From JAEWSN01 sp038249175 (GTDB taxonomy: Bacteria > Bacillota > Clostridia > DSM-8532), in NCBI GenBank assembly GCA_038249175.1, contig JBBRWP010000184.1, positions 1-6,548 on the forward strand: a stretch of 6,548 nucleotides of DNA, written 5' to 3'. Shown one piece after another: positions 1 through 5,972 of the stretch. The notes beneath the pieces were generated by a model. That model was not told the DNA's origin. It ran no database searches and was given only the letters and a program-made list of their open reading frames with translations. The translations under genes and the position numbers were made by a program. The stretch's first letter is position 1. Every line of letters starts with the position of its first letter.

Positions 1-98
1 ATCAAACAAATCCTCAAGATCAAGTAAATCCTCAAGATCACGTAAATCCTCAAAATCAAACAAATCCTCAAGATCGAGTAAATCCTCAAAATCAAGTA
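1..98 (+). repeat. In-frame 18-bp tandem repeat inside thiI (5 full units plus a partial)
   Basis: Five complete units lie at 9-26, 27-44, 45-62, 63-80 and 81-98, and the last 8 bases of another unit are at 1-8. The consensus is close to AATCCTCAAGATCAAGTA. In the thiI frame each unit encodes N-P-Q-[D/N]-[Q/H/R]-[V/T]. Variation is limited to the second half of the unit. The array runs off the left edge, so the copy number is unknown. It sits just before the helix leading to VFGI, where ordinary ThiI has a short loop of the N-terminal ferredoxin-like domain. Because 18 is a multiple of three, gain or loss of units would keep the frame. Confidence 0.93.
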
Positions 99-1121
99 AC
101 TACCGCTTACCCCATCCGCGAAGCCATGTCCCGCCTCACCAAAGTTTTCGGCATCAACGCCGTTTCTCCCTGTGTACGCATGGATGTGAATTATGAAGAA
201 GTTGTTGCGAAAGCCCTCAGTGTTGCCAAAGAGCTGAAAGAACGCACAAACTACAAAACTTTCCGCGTAGAAACCCGGCGCGTAGATAAAAAGTTCCCCA
301 AAAGCTCCATGGCGTTTTCTGCCGATATTGGTGACCGCATTCTGAAGGAAAATCCGGACTTGACCGTAGACCTTTCCCATCCACAATTCACCATTCATGT
401 GGAACTGCGCGACAAGGCCTACATCTATTCCGAAATTATCCCCTCTGCCAAAGGCCTGCCCACAGGAACCGGAGGCAGAGCTACTTTGCTGCTCTCCGGC
501 GGCATCGACAGCCCTGTGGCCGGCTGGATGGTGGCCAAACGTGGTGTTACCATCGATGCGGTGCATTTTTACAGTTATCCCTATACGAGTGAACGCGCAA
601 AAGATAAGGTGATTGAACTCACAAAGATATTGTCCCAATGGTGTATTGGTGTTAAGCTACACGTAGTGCCGTTTACAGAGATTCAACTGGCCATTAACGA
701 ACGATGCCCGGCCGATTACAACACCATTATTATGCGGCGGTTTATGATGCGCATTGCCGAGAAGATCGCTTTGCAAAACGGATCGCTTGCACTTGTAACC
801 GGCGAAGCCATTGGTCAGGTGGCAAGCCAAACCCTTCAAAGCCTCCTGGTCACAGACAGAGCAGTAACCTTGCCGGTTTTCAGACCTTGCATTGGCATGG
901 ATAAGAATGAAGTGATTGATATTGCACGTCGCATTGGCACCTTCGACACCTCCATATTGCCATATGAAGACTGCTGTACTGTTTTTGTTGCCCGTCACCC
1001 GGTAACCAAACCCACGCTGGAGAGAACCTTGCAGTTTGAAACCGCACTGGAGCTGGATGGAGAAACCATGATTGATAAGGCGATTGCCGATACGGAAATT
1101 ATTTATATTAACGCGAAGTAG
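1..1121 (+). CDS. thiI: tRNA 4-thiouridine synthase ThiI (5' end outside window)
   Basis: ThiI adenylates U8 of tRNA and transfers persulfide sulfur to make 4-thiouridine; in many bacteria it also supplies sulfur for thiamine thiazole. The frame is open from the window edge, so the ATG at 126 is an internal methionine: the sequence after it (RLTKVFGINAVSP) matches the end of the N-terminal ferredoxin-like domain, not a protein start. A THUMP domain follows at roughly nt 170-450. The PP-loop ATPase motif SGGIDS is at nt 495-512, GEAIGQVASQT follows near nt 803-835, and PYEDCCT is at nt 960-980. The first Cys of that motif (codon 972) aligns with the catalytic Cys344 of E. coli ThiI by my reading. 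The protein ends about 45 residues later, so there is no rhodanese domain, as in Bacillus-type ThiI, which takes sulfur from a partner cysteine desulfurase. Codons 9-98 encode an unusual repeat, listed separately. Identification is secure; the N-terminus is unseen. Confidence 0.96.
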   Translation, partial: QTNPQDQVNPQDHVNPQNQTNPQDRVNPQNQVTTAYPIREAMSRLTKVFGINAVSPCVRMDVNYEEVVAKALSVAKELKERTNYKTFRVETRRVDKKFPKSSMAFSADIGDRILKENPDLTVDLSHPQFTIHVELRDKAYIYSEIIPSAKGLPTGTGGRATLLLSGGIDSPVAGWMVAKRGVTIDAVHFYSYPYTSERAKDKVIELTKILSQWCIGVKLHVVPFTEIQLAINERCPADYNTIIMRRFMMRIAEKIALQNGSLALVTGEAIGQVASQTLQSLLVTDRAVTLPVFRPCIGMDKNEVIDIARRIGTFDTSILPYEDCCTVFVARHPVTKPTLERTLQFETALELDGETMIDKAIADTEIIYINAK

Positions 1122-1135
1122 AAAGAAGGACCACC

Positions 1136-1846
1136 ATGGCACAACCTTCGGCCACCTACAACACACCAGTCAAATGCCCGTCGTGCGAAAAAGGATTTGA
1201 AATAACCAAGGTGCGCATAAAACAAGTCCGTTACACCGGCCAGGACACCGACCTGTGCCCGAAGTACGAGGGGGAGAACCCCTTGTTTTACGATGCCATT
1301 ATCTGCTCGCACTGTGGCTTTGCCCACATTGGCACGAACTACGAAAACCTCACCCCTAACGACTTCGCTGCTGTAAAAGAAAAGATTACAGCCCGCTGGG
1401 TAGAACGGGATTTTTCCGGCCCGCGCACTGTGGAACAAGCCATTGCAGCTTATAAAATTGTGCAAATGAACATGATGGTCCGTGCTGTGCCGAATTCGGA
1501 AAACGCGAAGATCTGCCTGCGTCTGGCCTGGATGAACCGTGTTCGCGGGGATACCGTCACAGAATTTAAGTTTTTGGAAGCTGCGTTTCATCACTACGAA
1601 AGCACCTATACCAAGGAACATCTACCTGTTGGCAAGCTGGATGAATTTACAGTGATGTTTATGCTGGGTGAACTCGGTCGCCGCATAGGGCGTTACAATG
1701 ACAGTCTTTCGTGGTTTGGCCGTCTCTTATCTGCCGCCTCTATACCAGAAAACAAGAAACGTGTACCGGCAAACCTCGTTGAAATGAGCCGGGACCTGAT
1801 TCAGCTAGCCAAAGACGAGCAGAAAGAAGAAGCCACGAAGGTATAG
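1136..1846 (+). CDS. DUF2225 zinc-ribbon protein
   Basis: This 236-aa protein of unknown function matches the DUF2225 family by its overall pattern. The N-terminus has a probable zinc ribbon: C14-P-S-C17 pairs with C57-S-H-C60-G, with another cysteine at C41 between them. The remainder (about residues 75-230) is helical and resembles TPR-like repeats, for example AKICLRLAWMNRVRGD and FMLGELGRRIGRYNDSLSWF. There is no signal peptide or membrane segment, so it is probably cytosolic. The start at 1136 follows AAGGA at 1126-1130 with 5-nt spacing. The gene begins 14 nt after the thiI stop, so the two are probably co-transcribed. The family is found mainly in Bacillota and has no established reaction; a link to sulfur or metal handling through thiI is only inference. 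Domain call confident, function unknown. Confidence 0.88.
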   Translation: MAQPSATYNTPVKCPSCEKGFEITKVRIKQVRYTGQDTDLCPKYEGENPLFYDAIICSHCGFAHIGTNYENLTPNDFAAVKEKITARWVERDFSGPRTVEQAIAAYKIVQMNMMVRAVPNSENAKICLRLAWMNRVRGDTVTEFKFLEAAFHHYESTYTKEHLPVGKLDEFTVMFMLGELGRRIGRYNDSLSWFGRLLSAASIPENKKRVPANLVEMSRDLIQLAKDEQKEEATKV

Positions 1847-1866
1847 TAATTCAAGTTGGAATTACT
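1845..1866 (+). other. Small AT-rich hairpin overlapping the DUF2225 stop
   Basis: AGTAATTC (1845-1852) and GAATTACT (1859-1866) form a perfect 8-bp stem with a 6-nt loop. The stem starts inside the TAG stop codon. No T run follows, so it is not a typical intrinsic terminator; it could stabilise the mRNA 3' end or be chance in AT-rich DNA. A second GAATTAC at 1882-1888 could pair with the same left arm. Confidence 0.3.
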
Positions 1867-1898
1867 TATGAATAATAATCGGAATTACTAATGAATAA
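1858..1898 (+). repeat. Short direct repeat, two 18-bp copies
   Basis: GGAATTACTTATGAATAA at 1858-1875 and GGAATTACTAATGAATAA at 1881-1898 differ at one base and lie 23 bp apart. Just downstream, TCTGATGAA is repeated in tandem (1910-1927 region). Together they show that the DNA immediately after the DUF2225 gene is built from short duplications. Confidence 0.7.
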
Positions 1899-1974
1899 AG
1901 TTTGGAAAATCTGATGAATCTGATGAATAAGATATATTTAGTATGCAAAATATTGCTGTTTTGTTGGTATTCTC

Positions 1975-2003
1975 TTGGATTCTATAAAAATAGTTGTTAT
2001 AAT
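1975..2003 (+). promoter_or_regulatory. Candidate sigma-A promoter upstream of the AlbA_2/ATPase gene
   Basis: TTGGAT (1975-1980, 4 of 6 matches to TTGACA) is followed after exactly 17 nt by a perfect TATAAT (1998-2003). It would give a long leader of about 200 nt before the start at 2216. The background is so AT-rich that chance matches are likely, and related hexamers recur downstream in each repeat unit. Confidence 0.4.
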
Positions 2004-2121
2004 GTTGTTAAGTTGTTGGTGTATCGTTGTTTTTTACTTATTTGTTGTTACAATATTGTTTAATTGTTTGCATATCGTTGTTTTTTTACTTATTTATTGT
2101 TATAATAATGTTTAATTGTTG
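1993..2121 (+). repeat. Imperfect 51/52-bp tandem repeat, about 2.5 copies
   Basis: Unit A is 1993-2043 (51 bp), unit B is 2044-2095 (52 bp, one extra T in its T run), and a partial unit C starts at 2096 and fades near 2121. Each unit begins with (G/A)TTGTTA followed by (T/C)AAT, and units A and B both end with ATCGTTG, a T run and ACTTATTT. Each unit carries one TATAAT or TACAAT hexamer near its start (1998-2003, 2049-2054, 2101-2106). TTGTTT near the end of the preceding unit lies 16-17 nt before the second and third hexamers. Confidence 0.8.
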
Positions 2122-2200
2122 AGATTTATATCCTTTACATCCTCATCGTGCTCACACAAAACTTCCTGAAAATTCGTTGTTATTTATTATTCTTTTCAAT

Positions 2201-2208
2201 AAAGGAGG
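2201..2208 (+). promoter_or_regulatory. Ribosome binding site fixing the start at 2216
   Basis: AAAGGAGG is a near-perfect Shine-Dalgarno sequence 7 nt before ATG 2216. An in-frame TTG at 2177 lies upstream of this site and would translate through it, so it is rejected as the start. Confidence 0.85.
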
Positions 2209-2215
2209 CTGGAAA

Positions 2216-3658
2216 ATGCAGTCTGAAGAATTGATAAACTTAGTGAATCGTATTCAAATACAGAAATGCGAATCACAAACTGTAGAAGTAAAAGCGGCTC
2301 ACAAGGGCTGTCCAACGCGCTTATTTGACACGCTTTCCGGGTTTTCCAATCAGGATACTGGTGGTATTATTCTATTTGGTTTGGCTGAAACCGAAAACTA
2401 CAAAATTGTTGGCGTGTACGATCCACAAGATTTGCAAAAAAAAGTGACCGAGCAATGTAAGCAAATGGAGCCTGTTATCCGCCCCTTATTTACAGTTTGT
2501 AAGATTGGAGAAAGCATTATCGTGTCAGCTGAGATTCCAAGCGTTGATGTAGACCAGCGACCGGTTTTCTATAGAGGTGTTGGTCGCATCAAAGGTTCTT
2601 ACATACGTGTTGGCGAATCAGATGAGCTGATGAGTGAGTATGAAATTTACAGCTATGATGCTTTTCGAAAACGGATACGTGATGATCTTCGAAAAGTAGA
2701 CGGTGCAAAACGTAGTTTTTTTGATGAAGAACTACTGAATCAATATCTTACAGCAGTAAAACAAGATAGAAAGAATCTTGCAGATGCCATATCAGATGCT
2801 GACATTCTTGAACTAATGGGTGTAACCGTAGGGGAGACACCAACGCTTGCCGGGCATATGGTATTTTCACGCTACCCGCAAGCCAATTTCCCTCAACTTT
2901 GTATTACTGCGGTGGTTGTTCCTGGAAATCACATGGGGGATACAGGGAACGAAGGGGAACGTTTTCTTGCGAATCAACGGATTACCGGCCCGATTTCCAA
3001 TATGTTGGATGCCGCAGTAGACTTTGTGCGGAGAAATGGTCGTGTGAAGACGATCATTGACAGTAATGGAAAGAGAAATGATAAACCGGAATTTCCTCCA
3101 AAAGCTGTCCGGGAAGCTATCTTAAATGCCCTTATGCATCGAGACTATAGCATTCATACGGAGACGGTTCCTATTCGGATTGTGATGTACAGCAATCGTA
3201 TGGAAATTATTAATAGCGGAGGTCTCTATGGCAAAATCTCCATAGACTCGTTAGGGAAAGTGCATCCCGATACCCGAAATGCCACCCTTGCTAACATATT
3301 AGAGCTATTATCCATTACAGAAAACCGCTATTCAGGCATACCGACCATACGCAAAGAATTTCAGAACGCTAACTTGCCGGAACCTTTGTTTACAGCACAT
3401 AGAGGTGAATTTATTGTAACGTTTAAAAATGGTCTTGAAATGATTGAACCAGTAAATGACAAAAATGATCTGCGAACTTCCCTCTTGTCGTTCTGTAATA
3501 AACCGCGATCACGAAAAGAACTGATTGCATTCACAGGCTTTTCTCAGTATTATACAATGAAATTGCTTCAACCTTTTATAGAATCAGGTGAAATCCGTCA
3601 GACTATTCCAGAAAAGCCTAAAAGCAAAAACCAACTTTTTGTAACAAATGTAAGCTAA
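2216..3658 (+). CDS. AlbA_2 (Schlafen-type) and HATPase_c_4 domain protein, putative transcriptional regulator
   Basis: This 480-aa protein has the architecture usually annotated as RNA-binding, ATP-binding or RecG-like. Residues about 15-140 form an AlbA_2 domain (formerly divergent AAA-4): E19 and VEVK (23-26), then LSGFSN (40-45) and the GG pair (49-50) before IILFGL. Residues about 290-403 form the GHKL-like HATPase_c_4 domain: REAILNAL-HRDY (299-311) is the N-box-like motif, EIINSGGLYG (330-339) the glycine motif, and NRYSGIPTIRKEF (370-382) the final loop. Residues about 418-462 resemble a winged helix (RSRKELIAFTGFSQYYTMKLL), suggesting DNA binding. No signal peptide or membrane segment is visible. 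It stands alone between two core operons, and three sampled lines give about 37% GC against 52-60% in sampled neighbours, which suggests horizontal acquisition. Domain assignment is strong; a regulatory or defence role is inference, and no partner toxin, nuclease or transposase gene is visible. Confidence 0.88.
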   Translation: MQSEELINLVNRIQIQKCESQTVEVKAAHKGCPTRLFDTLSGFSNQDTGGIILFGLAETENYKIVGVYDPQDLQKKVTEQCKQMEPVIRPLFTVCKIGESIIVSAEIPSVDVDQRPVFYRGVGRIKGSYIRVGESDELMSEYEIYSYDAFRKRIRDDLRKVDGAKRSFFDEELLNQYLTAVKQDRKNLADAISDADILELMGVTVGETPTLAGHMVFSRYPQANFPQLCITAVVVPGNHMGDTGNEGERFLANQRITGPISNMLDAAVDFVRRNGRVKTIIDSNGKRNDKPEFPPKAVREAILNALMHRDYSIHTETVPIRIVMYSNRMEIINSGGLYGKISIDSLGKVHPDTRNATLANILELLSITENRYSGIPTIRKEFQNANLPEPLFTAHRGEFIVTFKNGLEMIEPVNDKNDLRTSLLSFCNKPRSRKELIAFTGFSQYYTMKLLQPFIESGEIRQTIPEKPKSKNQLFVTNVS

Positions 3659-3814
3659 ATCACACATAAATATGACGCTGCTTTCATAAGAAGTAGGGAT
3701 CGTATATTCAACCATCTTCAAAAAAAGATTCTAGTAGCGACCAACGTAAATCTAATTGAGAAGCAATACCCCAAATTCACCCCAATATTATAAAAAAATG
3801 GAGTAAACTATAAA

Positions 3815-4945
3815 ATGACAGAAAACAAACACGCACCTTTGCCCATAGGCAAACTATCCAATGAACTTCTGGCAGAACTTCTGCAAACAACGCCATATGG
3901 CCAAAACCTATCTCAAACGCAGAACACTCTGCCAAGCCTTCACCCTAACCAAGTCGCCGGCACAGCCGCAAACGAAGACCATGCCAACCCAAACCCTCGT
4001 CCCGAACTCATCACCGGTCCGGCCATCGGCGAAGACTGCGCCATCCTTAACTTCAACGGCAGCTGGATAGCCGCTACCACCGACCCCATTACTGGCTCTG
4101 ACAAGGAAATCGGCTCCCTGGGCATACACATTTCCCTAAACGACCTGGCCTCCGCCGGTGCAGAACCCGTGGCCGTCCTGGTAACGCTCCTTTTCCCACC
4201 AGGCACCACTGCAGAAAACATAAGAACCATTATGGCCGATATTCACCGAACCACAGCAGAAATGCACGTTGCCCTGGCCGGTGGCCATACCGAAGTAACA
4301 AATGCGGTGAACCGTACCGTCATGAATGTCACCGCATTGGGAAAAACACCACCAAACGGTGCAACAAAAACATCCGGCGCAAAAGCGGGGGATGCCATCC
4401 TCGTTACCAAGGCCGTTGGTTTGGAAGGAACTGCCATTCTGGCCAATGAAAAAAGCGATGAATTGACCCGCATCTTCGGAGATTCCTTTGTTTCCATCGC
4501 CAAAGGGTTTATAAAGGAGTTAAGCGTGGTAAAAGAAGGAATGGTGGCGGCAAAACACAGGGTGCATGCCATGCATGATATTACCGAAGGCGGCATCCTG
4601 GGCGCATTGTGGGAAATGTGTACAGCATCCGCTCTTGGCGCACAAATAATAGAAGCAGCCATCCCTGTTCGGCCGGAAACAGAAGAGTTATGCCGGCATT
4701 TTCATATCAATCCGTACCGCCTCATCTCCAGCGGCAGTATGCTCATGGCTTGCAAAGATGGGGAATCTATGGTAAAAATTTTAGAAGAAGCAGGCGTTCC
4801 CGCAAGCATCATTGGTTATATGGCAGCAGATGGAAACCCGGACATCACCATGGTGATGAAAATGGAAAATGGCTCAGGCATGGCCACGCAAACACTGCAA
4901 GAGATTACGGCTCCTGGTCCGGATGAACTATTCAAGGTTAAATAA
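3815..4945 (+). CDS. AIR synthase-related (PurM/HypE superfamily) protein
   Basis: This 376-aa protein belongs to the ATP-using PurM/HypE/ThiL/SelD superfamily; its substrate is unknown. The AIRS N-terminal domain spans about residues 66-178, with GPAIGEDCA (68-76), TDPITG (89-94), NDLASAGA (109-116) and GGHTEV (156-161). The C-terminal AIRS domain covers about residues 188-345 and includes HDITEGG and SSGSML. It is not canonical HypE because it ends in ELFKVK without the C-terminal cysteine of the HypE PRIC tail, and it lacks the N-terminal Cys/Sec motif of SelD. Residues about 25-65 are an Asn/Pro/Gln-rich stretch between the opening helix (GKLSNELLAELL) and GPAIGEDCA, longer than I expect for this family. 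The start at 3815 has a modest GGAG (3800-3803) 11 nt upstream. The next gene starts 28 nt after this stop, so the pair is likely an operon. Confidence 0.88.
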   Translation: MTENKHAPLPIGKLSNELLAELLQTTPYGQNLSQTQNTLPSLHPNQVAGTAANEDHANPNPRPELITGPAIGEDCAILNFNGSWIAATTDPITGSDKEIGSLGIHISLNDLASAGAEPVAVLVTLLFPPGTTAENIRTIMADIHRTTAEMHVALAGGHTEVTNAVNRTVMNVTALGKTPPNGATKTSGAKAGDAILVTKAVGLEGTAILANEKSDELTRIFGDSFVSIAKGFIKELSVVKEGMVAAKHRVHAMHDITEGGILGALWEMCTASALGAQIIEAAIPVRPETEELCRHFHINPYRLISSGSMLMACKDGESMVKILEEAGVPASIIGYMAADGNPDITMVMKMENGSGMATQTLQEITAPGPDELFKVK

Positions 4946-4960
4946 CACCATGAAGAACCC

Positions 4961-4967
4961 AAAGGAG
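4961..4967 (+). promoter_or_regulatory. Ribosome binding site fixing the start at 4974
   Basis: AAAGGAG lies 6 nt before ATG 4974. An in-frame ATG at 4950 would put this site inside the coding region and has no comparable site of its own, and the frame is open further upstream inside the preceding gene. ATG 4974, giving MKYAAPLF, is therefore preferred. Confidence 0.85.
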
Positions 4968-4973
4968 AACAAC

Positions 4974-5804
4974 ATGAAGTACGCAGCACCCCTTTTCATC
5001 CTCAGAAACAAATGTGAAAAAGACCTCTTCGCTGTGCTCGCAAAGCTAAAAGAAAAAGGCTTTGACGGCATTGAATTTCTCGGCTTCTTCGGACACGAAC
5101 CACAAGAACTCGCAACAAAATTGCAGGAACTGAACCTCCAAGCCCTCGGCAACCACGTGGATTTTGCAACATTCGATGCCAACCCGGAAGCTGTCATTGC
5201 TGCCCATAAAACCATTGGCTGCCAGTATATTACCCTTGCAGGCGGTCTAACCTTTCCCTATGAAGAAGAGAACTTCAACGCCTGGGTGCACCGTGTAACA
5301 GAAATTGGCCGCATGTGCCGCAGCGAAGGTGTCACCTTGCTTTACCACAACCATGCCAAAGAACTGGTACACACAGTACATGGGGAACACTTCCTGATGC
5401 ACATCCTAAACAAAGCCCCAGCCGATGCCTTGGCACTGGAACCGGATCTTGGCTGGATGGCCATTGGCGGCGCTACACCGAAAGACTATCTGTTGCGTTA
5501 TAAAGATCGTTGCCCTGTGCTCCACCTCAAAGATTATTATTCGGATTTGCCCCTCTATAAGGCCATTCCTGGTGATGTCACAACCTTTGGTGATAAACGA
5601 GGCAATGCAGAAACCGGCGGCTTCGAGTTCCGTCCTACCGGTTACGGCGTGATGAACTATCCGGCACTCACAAAAGCCATGTTGGACTGTAAGCCGGAGT
5701 GGATTGTGTTGGACCACGATTTGGCATACGACCGCGATGCTTATGCAGATTTGGAAATCAGCCTGACGTTTACGAAAAACCTCCTTGGTTTACATCATTC
5801 GTAA
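4974..5804 (+). CDS. Sugar phosphate isomerase/epimerase-like TIM-barrel protein (AP endonuclease 2 family)
   Basis: This 276-aa protein has the length and pattern of xylose-isomerase-like TIM barrels (AP_endonuc_2), the group containing inosose dehydratase IolE and ketose 3-epimerases. The N-terminus has the usual strand-helix opening (KGFDGIEFLGFFGHEPQELATKL). YHNH is at residues 124-127, EPDLGW at 156-161 with D158 a likely metal ligand, and HLKD at 184-187. These are typical metal-site regions of the family, which acts on sugars or polyols in the cytosol with a divalent metal. The closing strand reads WIVLDHD where many relatives have an E-x-D form, so the site may differ slightly. The substrate cannot be named. 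It follows the AIR-synthase-like gene by 28 nt and is probably translated from the same mRNA. Fold assignment is strong, specificity open. Confidence 0.87.
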   Translation: MKYAAPLFILRNKCEKDLFAVLAKLKEKGFDGIEFLGFFGHEPQELATKLQELNLQALGNHVDFATFDANPEAVIAAHKTIGCQYITLAGGLTFPYEEENFNAWVHRVTEIGRMCRSEGVTLLYHNHAKELVHTVHGEHFLMHILNKAPADALALEPDLGWMAIGGATPKDYLLRYKDRCPVLHLKDYYSDLPLYKAIPGDVTTFGDKRGNAETGGFEFRPTGYGVMNYPALTKAMLDCKPEWIVLDHDLAYDRDAYADLEISLTFTKNLLGLHHS

Positions 5805-5972
5805 GCTGAAACATAGACAAACAAGCGTTCATATCATTGGCTTCAGAACACAGTAGCCATTTTTATCAGGAACACCATCCTCTACACTCAAATAAATCTC
5901 TGCTAAAAGCAAATAATAGCAAAACAATCCATCTGCCGAATACACTATGTGTAAAAGAAAGGAGTGCCACCC
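5805..5972. other. Intergenic gap before the prepilin peptidase gene
   Basis: I find no hairpin followed by a T run and no good promoter pair in these 168 bp, apart from the ribosome binding site at its end. Whether the prepilin peptidase gene has its own promoter or is read from upstream cannot be decided. Confidence 0.6.
5958..5964 (+). promoter_or_regulatory. Ribosome binding site of the prepilin peptidase gene
   Basis: AAAGGAG lies 8 nt before ATG 5973. It fixes the frame and start of a gene that is otherwise cut by the window end; overlapping frames in this stretch lack such a site and such protein motifs. Confidence 0.85.

Larger units (their letters stand above)
1847..2215. other. AT-rich intergenic spacer, no convincing gene
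   Basis: This 369-bp spacer separates the thiI-DUF2225 pair from the AlbA_2/ATPase gene. GC is 59 of 240 bases over 1921-2160 by hand count, against more than 50% in sampled lines of the flanking core genes. It contains the short direct repeats, the hairpin, the promoter candidate and the 51/52-bp tandem repeat listed separately. The only notable short frame is a 49-codon one from 1914 to 2063, which I do not consider a gene. Confidence 0.8.

Noticed and set aside
1..98. CRISPR array
   Set aside because: The 18-bp units abut without spacers and are read in frame within thiI.
126..128. ATG at 126 as the start of thiI
   Set aside because: The frame is open upstream to the window edge, no ribosome binding site precedes it, and the residues that follow match an internal segment of ThiI.
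657..1621. Long minus-strand open frames opposite thiI and the DUF2225 gene
   Set aside because: They are antisense to well-supported genes, show no family motifs and have no convincing start signals.
1914..2063. 49-codon frame encoding a hydrophobic, cysteine-rich peptide running into the tandem repeat
   Set aside because: Only a weak GGA lies upstream, it depends on T-rich repeat DNA that naturally gives Phe/Leu/Cys/Tyr codons, and the second repeat unit stops it.
3719..3734. Weak hairpin ATCTT/AAGAT after the AlbA_2 gene as a terminator
   Set aside because: The stem is only 5 bp, is A/T-rich and is not followed by a T run.
3756..3791. TTGAGA (3756-3761) and TATTAT (3786-3791) as a promoter of the AIR-synthase-like gene
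   Set aside because: The spacer is 24 nt, too long for a sigma-A promoter.
3815..4945. Naming the gene hypE, selD, thiL or purM
   Set aside because: The HypE C-terminal cysteine tail and the SelD Cys/Sec motif are missing, and no neighbouring genes support ThiL or PurM.
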